Source: Chloroflexota bacterium
Lineage (GTDB): Bacteria; Chloroflexota; Anaerolineae; Promineifilales; Promineifilaceae
DNA: 52,878 bases
Reading direction: 5' to 3'
NCBI GenBank assembly: GCA_022616275.1
Contig: JAKEFB010000133.1
Span: 1-52,878, forward strand
The position numbers and the translations under genes are program-made. Shown one piece after another: positions 26,604 to 35,911 of the stretch. Every line of letters begins with the position of its first letter. Within the stretch, counting starts at the first letter, position 1. A model generated the notes under the pieces. The model was not told the DNA's origin and searched no databases. It was given only the letters and a program-made list of their open reading frames with translations.

Positions 26604-27641
26604 TTGATTGCTGAAAAACAGGAGATTGCGGCGACACCTTCAGCCGCTTTCCGGCGCATCCCCTGGATGCGCCTCTTGCTGAGCACCCTGGTTGGCATTC
26701 TGGGCCTGTGGTACATCACCCGCAATATTACCTGGGGGGATATCACCGCCGCCTGGCAGCAAGCCCGGATTGGTTACGTCTTCCTGGCGGTGCTGGTCAT
26801 CCTGGCCACTATCCTGACCAAAAGCTGGCGCTGGCGCCTGATGTTTGTACCGCCTGAGGCAGCGCCTCCCCTGGGCTCGCTCTACTCCGCCCTCATTTTG
26901 GGCCAGTTTGTGAACGCCCTCAGCCCGGCGCGGGTGGGCGATCTGGCCCGCATATACGCCCTGGAACGATCGGCCCCTCACGGTAAAGTGCGTATTTTCA
27001 GCACGCTGGTAATTGAAAAAACTTTGGACGTAGTAACTACCCTGGTGACGCTCTTCCTGGTGGGAGCGGCCGTCATCCTGCCAGGTTACGGCAACCACCG
27101 CACCCTGATCATCACTTCGTTAGCCCTGGTCAGCTTCGTTGGTATGCTGCTGCTGGCTTACCAGACCCACCGCGCCCTGCGCCTGGTCGAGTGGCTGGCC
27201 GGCTGGCTGCCGGGTCGGCTGCGACGTCCGGTGATGAAGCTGGTAGCTGCTGGCCTGGAAGGGCTGTCGGCGCTACGGGCGCCTCGATTGACGCTTTTAT
27301 TGATGCTTGTCTCCGCCAGCGCCATGTTTCTGGCGGTGCTGACACCCCGCGTGCTATTCCTGGCTTTTGACATTCCCCTGGGGTTTCGGGCGGCCGCGTT
27401 GGTTCACCTTACCCTGAGTATCGGCTCAATACCGGCCTCCACGCCGGGCAACGTAGGCATCTTTGAAGCGCTGGTTGCTTTTATGCTCCACCAGCTTGGC
27501 CTGGACGACGACGGCGTTATACTTGGTTATGCAATCGTGTATCATTTAGTGGCCGTCACCCCACAAATTGTGCTGGGCGCTGTGGCAGCTACCCAGAGTA
27601 ATTGGGGGTGGTTCTCCAAGAACCGCAACACTCCGGTGTAA
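26604..27641 (+). CDS. Flippase-like/lysylphosphatidylglycerol synthase TM-domain protein (UPF0104)
   Basis: 345 residues with about eight transmembrane helices. It has the UPF0104/LPG_synthase_TM signatures: ILGQFVNALSPARVGDLARIYAL, STLVIEKTLDVVTTL, and SIGSIPASTPGNVGIFEALVAFML. Relatives act in lipid or lipid-linked sugar transfer or flipping (for example AglD-type proteins). The start is uncertain: TTG 26604 fits the spacing after the protease stop (9 nt), with a later ATG at residue 22 as the alternative. It is followed after 4 nt by the GT2/PGT fusion, which supports a role in lipid-linked glycan handling. Confidence 0.8.
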   Translation: MIAEKQEIAATPSAAFRRIPWMRLLLSTLVGILGLWYITRNITWGDITAAWQQARIGYVFLAVLVILATILTKSWRWRLMFVPPEAAPPLGSLYSALILGQFVNALSPARVGDLARIYALERSAPHGKVRIFSTLVIEKTLDVVTTLVTLFLVGAAVILPGYGNHRTLIITSLALVSFVGMLLLAYQTHRALRLVEWLAGWLPGRLRRPVMKLVAAGLEGLSALRAPRLTLLLMLVSASAMFLAVLTPRVLFLAFDIPLGFRAAALVHLTLSIGSIPASTPGNVGIFEALVAFMLHQLGLDDDGVILGYAIVYHLVAVTPQIVLGAVAATQSNWGWFSKNRNTPV

Positions 27642-27645
27642 AGGT

Positions 27646-29247
27646 ATGATTTCTGTTGTTATTCCGGCCCACAACGCCGCCAGGACCATTGGCGACTGCG
27701 TGCAGGCCATTTGCCGGCAAACGCTGGGCAGTGATCAATATGAAATTATTGTGGTGGACGACGGCTCCAGTGACGAGACGGCCCGTCTGGCGGCTGCGGC
27801 CGGGGCTACGGTCATTCGCCAGGCCAGGAGCCGGCCGGCGGCCGCCCGCAACACCGGTATCCAGGCTGCCCGAGGGGAAATCGTTTGTTTTACCGATGCC
27901 GACTGCTTCCCCCGGCCCGATTGGCTGGTGGAAATTGCGACCCCCTTTGCCAACCCCGACATCGTCGGCGGCAAAGGCACCTATGCGACCCACCAGCCGG
28001 AACTGGTCGCCCGCTTTGTCCAGATTGAGTACGAAGATAAGTACGACCGGCTGCGGAAACAACGCCGCATAGATTTTATTGACACTTACTCGGCTGCCTA
28101 CCGGCGCAGCGTCCTGCTGGCCAACGACGGCTTCGACGAGAATTTTCCCTACCTGGAAGACCAGGAGTTGTCTTTTCGCCTGGCCGCCCGGGGTTACGAG
28201 ATGGTTTTCCAGCCTTCGGCCGTGGTCTACCACCTGCACAGCCAGACCATACCTGGTTATTTCCGCAAAAAGTTCACTATAGGCTACTGGAAAGCCCAGG
28301 TCGTGCGCCGCTTCCCGGGTCGGGGCGTCCAGGACTCGCATACCCCCCAGGTGATGAAAGTCCAGATGGGGTTAATGGCCCTCATCTATTTCCTGGCCCT
28401 GGCAACCCTGCTCAGCCTATGGGCGGCGCTGCCGTTGGTGGCGTTGGCGCTGCTGTTCGTCGTGGTGGCTGTTTTTCTGTTGAGCGCAGCGCCATTTGTT
28501 GGCAAGGCCTGGGCCAAAGACCGGACAGTGGCCCTGGCCGCTCCCTTGCTGCTGGCAGTGCGGGCCACGGCTTTGGGCCTGGGCTACACCTGGGGGCTGG
28601 TCCGGCCGCGGCCGGGCATCAGCGGCGAAGAATCTACCATTGGCGGGCTGAACTACCTGGGTAAAAGAGGCATGGACCTGGCTGCCAGCCTGGCTGGCCT
28701 GTCCTTTGCTGGCCTGGTTGGCCCCTTCATTGCCCTGGCGATCAAGCTCAATTCACCTGGCCCGGTCTTTTTCCACCAGCAGCGCATTGGCCAGGGTGGC
28801 CGGCCGTTCACCATCTACAAATTTCGCTCCATGTACGCCAACGCCGAAACGGAGCTGGATAAATTGATTGACCTGGACAGTCTGAACGAGCCGGTATTTA
28901 AGCTGAAGGGTGATCCACGTATCACGGCCGTCGGCCGTTTCCTGCGCCGTTGGAGCCTGGACGAGCTACCCCAGTTCTGGAACGTGCTCAAGGGCGACAT
29001 GAGCCTGATCGGTCCCCGGCCGGAGGAAGCGCGCATCGCCGCCCGTTATAACGACTGGCACCGCCGCCGTCTGGCCATCAAGCCGGGCATGACCGGCCCG
29101 ATGCAGGTCAACGGGCGCGGCGACCTTCCCCTGGACGCCCGCGTCCGGTTGGAGTTGGACTACATTGAAAATTATTCTCTCTGGCGCGACGTGGTTATTG
29201 CCGCCAAGACTGTCCCGGCCATTCTGAAAGGGAATGGGGCGCGTTAG
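27646..29247 (+). CDS. Fused GT2 glycosyltransferase and monotopic phosphoglycosyl transferase
   Basis: 533 residues. Residues 1-235 are a GT-A glycosyltransferase 2 domain ([30 protein letters not shown] motif Asp84-Asp86, [11 protein letters not shown]). Two transmembrane helices follow (about 245-300). Residues 335-533 are a WcaJ/PglC-type phosphoglycosyl transferase: [13 protein letters not shown] re-entrant helix, [46 protein letters not shown] with the catalytic Asp439-Glu440 pair, and [15 protein letters not shown]. The PGT loads a sugar-phosphate onto undecaprenyl phosphate; the GT2 half could add the second sugar. An upstream in-frame extension to 27568 exists, but ATG 27646 starts the GT2 fold. 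It overlaps the next gene by 14 nt. Confidence 0.85.
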   Translation: MISVVIPAHNAARTIGDCVQAICRQTLGSDQYEIIVVDDGSSDETARLAAAAGATVIRQARSRPAAARNTGIQAARGEIVCFTDADCFPRPDWLVEIATPFANPDIVGGKGTYATHQPELVARFVQIEYEDKYDRLRKQRRIDFIDTYSAAYRRSVLLANDGFDENFPYLEDQELSFRLAARGYEMVFQPSAVVYHLHSQTIPGYFRKKFTIGYWKAQVVRRFPGRGVQDSHTPQVMKVQMGLMALIYFLALATLLSLWAALPLVALALLFVVVAVFLLSAAPFVGKAWAKDRTVALAAPLLLAVRATALGLGYTWGLVRPRPGISGEESTIGGLNYLGKRGMDLAASLAGLSFAGLVGPFIALAIKLNSPGPVFFHQQRIGQGGRPFTIYKFRSMYANAETELDKLIDLDSLNEPVFKLKGDPRITAVGRFLRRWSLDELPQFWNVLKGDMSLIGPRPEEARIAARYNDWHRRRLAIKPGMTGPMQVNGRGDLPLDARVRLELDYIENYSLWRDVVIAAKTVPAILKGNGAR

Positions 29248-30712
29248 AAGCGGGAGATTGGAGATTAAGTGGCGCCGGCCGGGCCTGGCTGGCCCGTTGT
29301 TGGTGGGGGTAACAGCCTTTGGCGTGTACTTGCTGACCGTGGCCCCGGACCTGACGGCCGCCCATTATGGCGGCGACGGGGGTGAATTGATTACGGCCGC
29401 GGTCACGCTTGGTGTTCCCCACCCACCTGGCTATCCTACCTACGTTTTGCTAGGTAAACTGTTTAGCTTTTTGCCCCTTGGCCCGGTGGCCTTCCGTTTT
29501 AATCTTTTCTCGGCCGTGGCCGTAGCTGTGGCCGCCGCCCTGGTGACGGTCGTGGCCAATGCCGTTTTAGGGGGCGCCGAAGTGCGCCAACCCCCGAAGG
29601 CAGGCGAACCACGCCAATGGGGCCTACGAACCGATTGGGCCGGGGTGGCGGCCGGGCTCACCTTCGCCTTTACCCCGCTGGTCTGGAGCCAGGCCACCAT
29701 CACCGAGGTCTATGGGCTGAACCTGGCCTTTCTGGCGCTCTTCCTATGGACGCTATTGGGCCGGGTAAGACCTGGGCCACTCAATAGCCGGGGGTGGGCG
29801 GCCGGGCTGGCCGGGCTGTGGTTGGGGCTGGCCATTAGCAGCCACCTCACCTCCCTGCTGATGCTGCCCCTGGCCCTGGCGCTCACGCCCCGGCGGGGCC
29901 GGCTCCTATTGGCGGCCGGGTTGCTCCTCGGGCTGGCGCCTTTGCTGGTCATCCCCTGGCTGGCCCAAAGCGGCAGTCCTGTCGTCTGGGGCCGGCCGGC
30001 CACGTGGCCCGGCTGGTGGTGGCTGGTGAGCGGCCAACTGTACCGTAGCAACACCCTGGCCCTCCCGGCCGGCCAGTGGCCGGCCCGGCTCAACGCCTGG
30101 CAAGCTGTTCTCTTTAACCCGCTTATCTGGTTGGGCCTGCCGCTGGCGGTGAGCGCTGGCGAGACCAGGAACGGGCAGCGGCCGGTCTACGCCTGGCTAC
30201 TGGCTACGGCGGCCCTTTACGCCGTCTACGCTTTCACTTATGCCAGCCAGGACGCCGTCGTCTTTTTTCTGCCCGGCCTCCTGCTTCTTAGTGTTCTATT
30301 AGCGTCTGGCCTGAAACGTCTGGGGTGGGCCGCCCTGCTCTTGCCCGGCGTCCTGCTTGCGCTAAACTTTAATGCTCAAGACATCAGTGATGGACCAACC
30401 ATGCGCGCTCCGGCCGAAAATGTATTGTGGGAAGTTCCTCAAAACGCTGTTTTGTTGACCCCGGGCGACCAGACGATTTTTGCCCTGTGGTATTTCCAAC
30501 AGGTGGAGGGGCAGCGACTGGATATCGTCCTCGTAGACCAAAATCTGTTCCAGTTTGACTGGTACCGGGAGCAGCTCGGTCGCACCTATCCTGATCTGCG
30601 CCACCTGGACCAGGACGACGTGCCCGGCTTCCTGGCCCGCAACCGGGACCAGCGCCCGGTCTGTGTCGCCCCGCCTCTGGCCCGGTCCGACCAAACTGTT
30701 TGTCTTGAGTAA
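29234..30712 (+). CDS. DUF2723 family polytopic glycosyltransferase (TMEM260/PMT-like)
   Basis: 492 residues with about ten transmembrane helices. The first extracytoplasmic loop has the DUF2723 signature YGGDGGELITAAVTLGVPHPPGYPTYVLLGKLF, whose acidic residues match the metal/catalytic position of GT-C enzymes. A soluble C-terminal part follows (about 395-492: ENVLWEVPQNAVLLTPGDQTIFALWYFQ). Eukaryotic TMEM260 is a protein O-mannosyltransferase; bacterial homologues are likely lipid-linked-sugar-dependent transferases. Together with the neighbouring flippase-like and PGT genes, a role in glycosylating surface proteins with Thr/Pro stalks is plausible (inference). Confidence 0.8.
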   Translation: MGRVRSGRLEIKWRRPGLAGPLLVGVTAFGVYLLTVAPDLTAAHYGGDGGELITAAVTLGVPHPPGYPTYVLLGKLFSFLPLGPVAFRFNLFSAVAVAVAAALVTVVANAVLGGAEVRQPPKAGEPRQWGLRTDWAGVAAGLTFAFTPLVWSQATITEVYGLNLAFLALFLWTLLGRVRPGPLNSRGWAAGLAGLWLGLAISSHLTSLLMLPLALALTPRRGRLLLAAGLLLGLAPLLVIPWLAQSGSPVVWGRPATWPGWWWLVSGQLYRSNTLALPAGQWPARLNAWQAVLFNPLIWLGLPLAVSAGETRNGQRPVYAWLLATAALYAVYAFTYASQDAVVFFLPGLLLLSVLLASGLKRLGWAALLLPGVLLALNFNAQDISDGPTMRAPAENVLWEVPQNAVLLTPGDQTIFALWYFQQVEGQRLDIVLVDQNLFQFDWYREQLGRTYPDLRHLDQDDVPGFLARNRDQRPVCVAPPLARSDQTVCLE

Positions 30713-30716
30713 AGAT

Positions 30717-32723
30717 ATGAGTGAATCAACCATCTCCTCTCCGGCAATCGAAGCCGAAAAATCCATTGCCAATCGCCTGCCGCTTTGGCTCGTCCTGGGC
30801 GGGCTGGCCCTGGCCCTGGGCTGGTTGGGTTTCAAAGGGTTCAACACTGCCCACGCCGCCCAATCTTTGCTGTCCCGCCAGGCAGAGATTGAAGCCCTGA
30901 TGGCTGAGGGAGTGGCCAACGCCGACCCGGACCAGACCGAAGCCCTGGTCGTCGCCATCCGGGGTGACATTGCCCGGCTCAAGTCCAACGCTGCCCCATT
31001 TGTGGCCGTTGCCCCTTTATTTGGCTGGCTGCCTAAAGTGGGGCCGCTGCTGGACGCTACCCCGGAACTGATGACAATGGCTGACGCGGGTAGCGAAGCG
31101 GCGGCCTACGCCATGCGTGGCCTGAAGCCGGCCCTGGTGCTCTTGCAACAGCCAGGAGAGCCGGGCGTCTCCCAACTCCCAGTTTTGCTCCAGGTGGTAG
31201 ACGCGGCCGGGCCGGACCTGGTTCAAGCCGCGGCGGCCATGGACAGGGTCATGGCCGCCCGGGCCGCGATTACCAACGTCGAGGGCCTGCCCTGGCGTGT
31301 CCGCACCTTGCTGGAAGCGGCCGACGATAACCTGCCCATTGCCCGTAACGGGTTGAAACTGGCCCAGGTCCTGCCGGAAATCATGGGTAGCCAGGGCCGG
31401 CGGACTTACCTGATTGTCGCCCAAAATGAGGACGAGCTGCGAGCAACGGGTGGCTTTATTAGCGGCGCCGGCCTGATAGTCGTGGAAAACGGCGCTATCC
31501 TGTCCGTCAACTTTGGCGACCCCTACCTGATAGACAATTGGGCTCACAAGCCCTATGATTTTCCGCCTCAGCCACTGTACGACTTCATGGGCTCGGAGTT
31601 ATTTCTCTTTCGCGACGCCAACTACTGGCCGGACTTCCCGACCTCGGCCGAGAAAGTGATGCAGCTCTATACCTACGGGCAGAATGTACCCCTGGATGGA
31701 GCCATCGGCATTGACCAGCGTTTTCTGCAACTGCTTTTGACCTCTACCGGCCCCGTTCAGGTGCCTGAACTGGAGGCCACGATCTCGAGTGAGAACGTCA
31801 TTGCCCAGTTGCGGGCCGAGTGGGGACCGCAACCGGACCAGACCGGCAATTGGGTCGTGCAACGCAAGGCCTTTATGGGGCCACTGGCCAGCGCCATTCG
31901 TGCCCGGCTGGAGATGGGGCTGGCCACGCTGGACCCCATTCACCTGGCGCGCACCATCCAGGCGGCCGTGGACACCGGCCACTTACAAATTTACCTGCGC
32001 GACCCGGCCGTGGCGGCTATCATGGCCGAGACGGGCTGGGACGGGCGGCTGGCCAACCCGGCCGGGCAGGACTTTCTCCTGGTTGTAGACACCAGCGTGG
32101 GCTTCAACAAGGCCAGCGTGGCCATTGAGCGCCAGCTGACCTACCAGGTTACCTTGACCGGGACGGGCGGCGGCCAGGCCGACCTGGCCGTTCAATACAA
32201 CCATCCGATCAACCCCGACGGCCAGCCCTGCCGGCAGGGCGCTACGTACACCGGCGCGACCCGCTACGAAGATCTCATTAACGGCTGCTATTGGGATTAT
32301 GTGCGCATCTACACCCCGGCCGGCAGCACGCTGCTGGAGGCCAGCAGCCACCCGCTGGAAGCGGGCGTTTTGCTGACCGGTCTGGCCTGGGACGGCCAGG
32401 CGCAGGTCGTGACCGACGATCCTGGCCCGATGAGCGTTTTTGCGAACTTCCTGCTGGTGCCCCGGGGCGAAAGCGTCACGACTTCTTTTCGTTACCAACT
32501 GCCGGCCGGCGTGGTCCAGCCGTTGGGCGGCCGGCAACAATATACCCTGACAGTGGCCAAACAGGCTGGCGCCCGGCCGCAACTACTTCAGGTGACGGTG
32601 GTCTTGCCGCCCGGCGCCCGCCTGGCGCAAACGATCCCGGCTGCCGATTCGGTTAACGGCCAGACAGTGCTTTTTTCGGCCGAGCTGGATCAGGATCGCT
32701 CGTTTACTGTTATTTACCGTTAA
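30717..32723 (+). CDS. DUF4012 domain envelope protein
   Basis: 668 residues. One N-terminal transmembrane helix (about 22-42, LWLVLGGLALALGWLGFKGF) is followed by a large extracytoplasmic part. The DUF4012 core is at about 220-420: RTYLIVAQNEDELRATGGFISG, NFGDPYLIDNWAHKPYDFPPQ, LFLFRDANYWPDFPTSAEK, YGQNVPLDGAIGIDQRFLQLLL. The function of DUF4012 is unknown; it recurs beside polysaccharide and glycosyltransferase genes in Gram-positive and Chloroflexota genomes and has similarity to wall-glycopolymer enzymes only in context. Start ATG 30717 lies 4 nt after the previous stop; an in-frame extension to 30555 inside the preceding gene was rejected. Confidence 0.8.
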   Translation: MSESTISSPAIEAEKSIANRLPLWLVLGGLALALGWLGFKGFNTAHAAQSLLSRQAEIEALMAEGVANADPDQTEALVVAIRGDIARLKSNAAPFVAVAPLFGWLPKVGPLLDATPELMTMADAGSEAAAYAMRGLKPALVLLQQPGEPGVSQLPVLLQVVDAAGPDLVQAAAAMDRVMAARAAITNVEGLPWRVRTLLEAADDNLPIARNGLKLAQVLPEIMGSQGRRTYLIVAQNEDELRATGGFISGAGLIVVENGAILSVNFGDPYLIDNWAHKPYDFPPQPLYDFMGSELFLFRDANYWPDFPTSAEKVMQLYTYGQNVPLDGAIGIDQRFLQLLLTSTGPVQVPELEATISSENVIAQLRAEWGPQPDQTGNWVVQRKAFMGPLASAIRARLEMGLATLDPIHLARTIQAAVDTGHLQIYLRDPAVAAIMAETGWDGRLANPAGQDFLLVVDTSVGFNKASVAIERQLTYQVTLTGTGGGQADLAVQYNHPINPDGQPCRQGATYTGATRYEDLINGCYWDYVRIYTPAGSTLLEASSHPLEAGVLLTGLAWDGQAQVVTDDPGPMSVFANFLLVPRGESVTTSFRYQLPAGVVQPLGGRQQYTLTVAKQAGARPQLLQVTVVLPPGARLAQTIPAADSVNGQTVLFSAELDQDRSFTVIYR

Positions 32724-32740
32724 GGAAGAAATAAGCTGTG

Positions 32741-32829
32741 ATTAAGTAATTGGTAATTAAGTAATTGGTTATTGGTTATTGATTCGGCCAGTGCAAATTA
32801 CTCACTTACTCAATTACCCAATTACCAAG
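32741..32829. repeat. AT-rich 7/8-mer tandem array forming an imperfect inverted repeat
   Basis: The left half (32741-32782) reads ATTAAGTA, ATTGGTA, ATTAAGTA, ATTGGTT, ATTGGTT, ATTGATT. The right half (32796-32829) is roughly its reverse complement (TTACTCA, ATTACCC, ATTACCA motifs). The 113-bp spacer between the DUF4012 and SH3b genes is almost entirely this element and is much more AT-rich than its surroundings. Confidence 0.8.
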
Positions 32830-32836
32830 AATCTTT

Positions 32837-33808
32837 ATGTCTAAACGTACCCTCTCCCTCCTTTTTCTGTTCATTCTGGCTTTGTTGTTGCCGTTAGCGC
32901 TACCGGCGCATGGGGAACAGCCGGCCAGCGGCTGGCTGCAAACGGTCCCTTCGCGCACGCCAACGCCTGATACGCCTCCCACCGTTCCACCACCCCCGCC
33001 GACTGATCCGCCCCCTCCACCACCGCCTGGTACGACGGCCACGCCGGTTCCCCCGACGCCTCAACCCGGTTCCAGCCCCACCGCCACCTCGACGACGGCC
33101 GCAGCGACGAATATTGCCGCCACGCCGGTGGGGGGCTATCTGCCGACGGCCGCAGCGTGTGGCCAGCCGCCAACCGTCCAGGCTCGGGGGCGGGTGAACG
33201 TACGTAACGGTCCAGGGTTGGATTATGACGTCGTCGGGGAACTGGTTTTCCTGGAGGTCCGGCCGATTATTGGCCGGGCGGCCGAGGCTCCCTGGTGGCT
33301 GATCCAGTTGCCCGCCAATCAGGAAGGCTGGGTCGCCGACCAGGCCGTGGCTGTCCAGGGCTACACGGGCAACGTGCCGGTGGTGGAATCGCCGTTGCTG
33401 GACGGCAATACACCCACCCCCGGCCCCACCTGGGCGCCGACGCTCCAGCCGGCCTGCACGCCGCTGCCCACCTATACGCCAACGGCCAGCGCCACGGCGA
33501 CGGCCACGCGCAGCCCGGCCGGCAGCAACGCCACACCGGTCCCACCCACCAACACCAGCCAACCGCCGACCGACACGCCGACGGCCACCCAGCCGCCCAC
33601 GGAGACGCCCACAGTGACACCGACGACCACCCAACCGGCCGTGGCCATCGCCTCGGCCGTCACGCCAACCCCGGCCTCTGGTAACGGTGGCGGCGCCGGC
33701 GGCGACGCCTGGATTTTCTATCTCGGGCTTGGGCTGGTCATCGCCGGCGCTGTGGTCTATATTTCCCGCCGCCGTAATAATGGTCCGGCCGGCTCTGAGG
33801 GGAATTAA
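32837..33808 (+). CDS. SH3b-domain surface protein with Thr/Pro stalk and C-terminal anchor
   Basis: 323 residues. Signal peptide (about 1-27, LFLFILALLLPLALPAHG), Pro/Thr linker (about 35-95), bacterial SH3 domain (about 113-178: RGRVNVRNGPGLDYDVVGEL, WWLIQLPANQEGWVADQAVAV), a long Thr/Pro stalk (about 190-285), a transmembrane helix (about 296-312) and a basic tail (SRRRNN). SH3b modules bind wall peptides or proteins. The architecture of signal, domain, stalk and anchor matches the 14261 and 23345 proteins, suggesting one surface-display format. It may be a separate transcription unit because the repeat element precedes it. Confidence 0.75.
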   Translation: MSKRTLSLLFLFILALLLPLALPAHGEQPASGWLQTVPSRTPTPDTPPTVPPPPPTDPPPPPPPGTTATPVPPTPQPGSSPTATSTTAAATNIAATPVGGYLPTAAACGQPPTVQARGRVNVRNGPGLDYDVVGELVFLEVRPIIGRAAEAPWWLIQLPANQEGWVADQAVAVQGYTGNVPVVESPLLDGNTPTPGPTWAPTLQPACTPLPTYTPTASATATATRSPAGSNATPVPPTNTSQPPTDTPTATQPPTETPTVTPTTTQPAVAIASAVTPTPASGNGGGAGGDAWIFYLGLGLVIAGAVVYISRRRNNGPAGSEGN

Positions 33809-33872
33809 GACGCCTCTTACGCCGGTCTAACAAAAGCTGCCTATCATAGTACGCGTTCCAGCAACCGGCACG

Positions 33873-33893
33873 CCAACGCTGAGGGCTGAGAGC
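33873..33893. repeat. Short heptamer array upstream of htpG
   Basis: Three GCTGAnn-type heptamers in a row (GCTGAGG, GCTGAGA, GCTGACA) about 30 bp before the htpG start codon, upstream of its GAGGAGG Shine-Dalgarno. Confidence 0.5.
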
Positions 33894-33921
33894 TGACAAC
33901 GACGCACGAGGAGGATAAAGA

Positions 33922-35838
33922 ATGAGCCAACAGGCAGAAAAGACGCAGGTTGATTCTTACCAATTTAAGGCCGAAATCCGGCAGTTGCTTGATATTCTCG
34001 TTCACTCCCTTTATAAGGAGCGAGACATCTTCTTGCGGGAGCTTATCTCGAACGCTTCGGATGCGCTGACCCGCATGCACTTTGAAATGCTGACCAACCA
34101 GGCAGTACACGAGCCGCAGGCCGAGCTGGCCGTACACGTGGACGTGGTCGAGGACGGCGAGGTGAAACGGCTGGTGGTGAAGGATTCGGGCATTGGCATG
34201 ACGCGGGAGGAGCTGGTGCAGAACCTGGGCACGATTGCCCAGTCGGGGGCGCGGGAGTTTCTCGACAAGGTCAAAGAAGGAGAAGCCAGCCCAGGTGAGA
34301 TTATCGGCCAGTTTGGCGTCGGTTTTTATTCCGTTTTTATGGCCGCCGACGAGGTGCGGGTGGTCTCGCGTACTTTCCGGCCGGACGCCGAAGCAGCCGC
34401 CTGGATTTCGCAAGGCGACGACCAGTTCCGGGTCGAGCCGGCCGACAAAAGCGACCGGGGCACCGAAATTCACATCACCCTGAAAAAGGACGCCGGCGAG
34501 TTCGCCAGCGAGTGGAAGCTCCGGCAAATCGTCAAAAAACATTCCGACTACGTCGGCTACCCCATTTACGTCGGCCAGGAGCAGGCCAACCAGCAGCAAT
34601 CGCTGTGGCGCAAGCCGGCGGCCGAGGCTACCCAGGACGAGTACAAGCAGTTCTACCAACAACTGACGCTGGACTTTGAGGAGCCATTGACCACCATCCA
34701 CCTGGCCTCAGACGCGCCGCTGCACGTCCGGGCGCTGCTCTTTATCCCGGCCAAGCGGGAGAAGAGCGTCCTCCACGCCCGCAAAGAACCGGGCCTGAAG
34801 CTCTACTCGCACAACATCCTTATCCAGGAGTACAACCAGGATCTACTGCCCAGGTGGCTGGCCTTCGTGGACGGCGTGGTAGACTCAGAAGACCTGCCCC
34901 TTAACGTCAGCCGGGAGACGGTGCAAAACACCCGCCTGATCCGCCAGTTGGGCAAGACCCTGCGCGGCCGGGTGCTGCGCGAGCTGGGCGACATGGCTAA
35001 AAACGACGCGGAAAAGTACGGCCGCTTCTGGGCCCAGTTCGGCCGGGCTATCAAAGAGGGACTGGCTATGGACCCGGAGGCGCGCGACGACGTGCTGCCG
35101 CTCTTCCGCTTCTATTCCTCGCACAGCGACGGCAAACTCACCTCCCTGGACGCTTACGTCGAGCGGATGGCCGAGGGGCAGACAGACGTTTATTACGTCC
35201 TGGGCGATGACCTGACCTCGGTGGCCAACAGCCCGCACCTGGACCCGTTTAAGGCCCGCAATCTGGAAGTGCTCTACTGGGTAGACCCGCTCGACCCCTT
35301 TGTCGCCCCCTTGCTGACCGAGTACAAAGGCCAGGCGTTGAAGAACATTGACGACCCTGACTTACAATTGCCCGAAGCCGGAGCCGAGACGGCCGAGGAA
35401 GGTAAGGAAGAGGAAACGACAGTCCCGGTCGAGGCCGATTTCAACCGCTTTATCGGCCGGTGCGTGACCACGCTGGGCGACCGGGTGGTGGAAGTCCGGG
35501 AGTCGAAGGTGCTGAAGAACAGCCCGGTGCGGCTGGTCTCGCCGGAAGGCGGGCCCGGCCGGGAAATGGCCCGCATTTACCGCTTCCTGGACCAGGAATA
35601 CCAGATTCCGAAGAAGATCCTGGAAGTCAACCGCCGCCACCCGCTGGTGGCCAACCTGGCCCGGCTGGTGACGGAAAAGCCGGAAAACCTGCTGATTAAC
35701 CTGGCGATTGAGCAACTGTACGAAAGCGCGCTGGTCCAGGAAGGATTGCACCCCAACCCGACGTTGATGCTGCCCCGCATCCAGCAGTTGCTGGAGCTGG
35801 CGGCCGCGGCGAGTAAGGGCGAGACAACGGGGGAATAG
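33922..35838 (+). CDS. htpG: Hsp90 chaperone HtpG
   Basis: 638 residues, full length. The N-terminal GHKL ATPase has LRELISNASDAL, VKDSGIGMTREEL, NLGTIAQSGAREF and GQFGVGFYSVFMAADEV. The middle domain has LYSHNILI and VDGVVDSEDLPLNVSRETVQ. The C-terminal dimerisation domain follows an acidic insert at about 490-510 (ETAEEGKEEETTV). It is a cytosolic ATP-dependent chaperone. A strong Shine-Dalgarno GAGGAGG lies 8 nt before ATG 33922. A TATCAT (33842-33847) is a weak -10 candidate. Confidence 0.95.
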   Translation: MSQQAEKTQVDSYQFKAEIRQLLDILVHSLYKERDIFLRELISNASDALTRMHFEMLTNQAVHEPQAELAVHVDVVEDGEVKRLVVKDSGIGMTREELVQNLGTIAQSGAREFLDKVKEGEASPGEIIGQFGVGFYSVFMAADEVRVVSRTFRPDAEAAAWISQGDDQFRVEPADKSDRGTEIHITLKKDAGEFASEWKLRQIVKKHSDYVGYPIYVGQEQANQQQSLWRKPAAEATQDEYKQFYQQLTLDFEEPLTTIHLASDAPLHVRALLFIPAKREKSVLHARKEPGLKLYSHNILIQEYNQDLLPRWLAFVDGVVDSEDLPLNVSRETVQNTRLIRQLGKTLRGRVLRELGDMAKNDAEKYGRFWAQFGRAIKEGLAMDPEARDDVLPLFRFYSSHSDGKLTSLDAYVERMAEGQTDVYYVLGDDLTSVANSPHLDPFKARNLEVLYWVDPLDPFVAPLLTEYKGQALKNIDDPDLQLPEAGAETAEEGKEEETTVPVEADFNRFIGRCVTTLGDRVVEVRESKVLKNSPVRLVSPEGGPGREMARIYRFLDQEYQIPKKILEVNRRHPLVANLARLVTEKPENLLINLAIEQLYESALVQEGLHPNPTLMLPRIQQLLELAAAASKGETTGE

Positions 35839-35911
35839 AGCACGGCGGTGTGGGCGCGTCCATCGTTTAGCCCACTACCGGCCCTATCAAATAAGCAAGG
35901 AGGGATATTTT

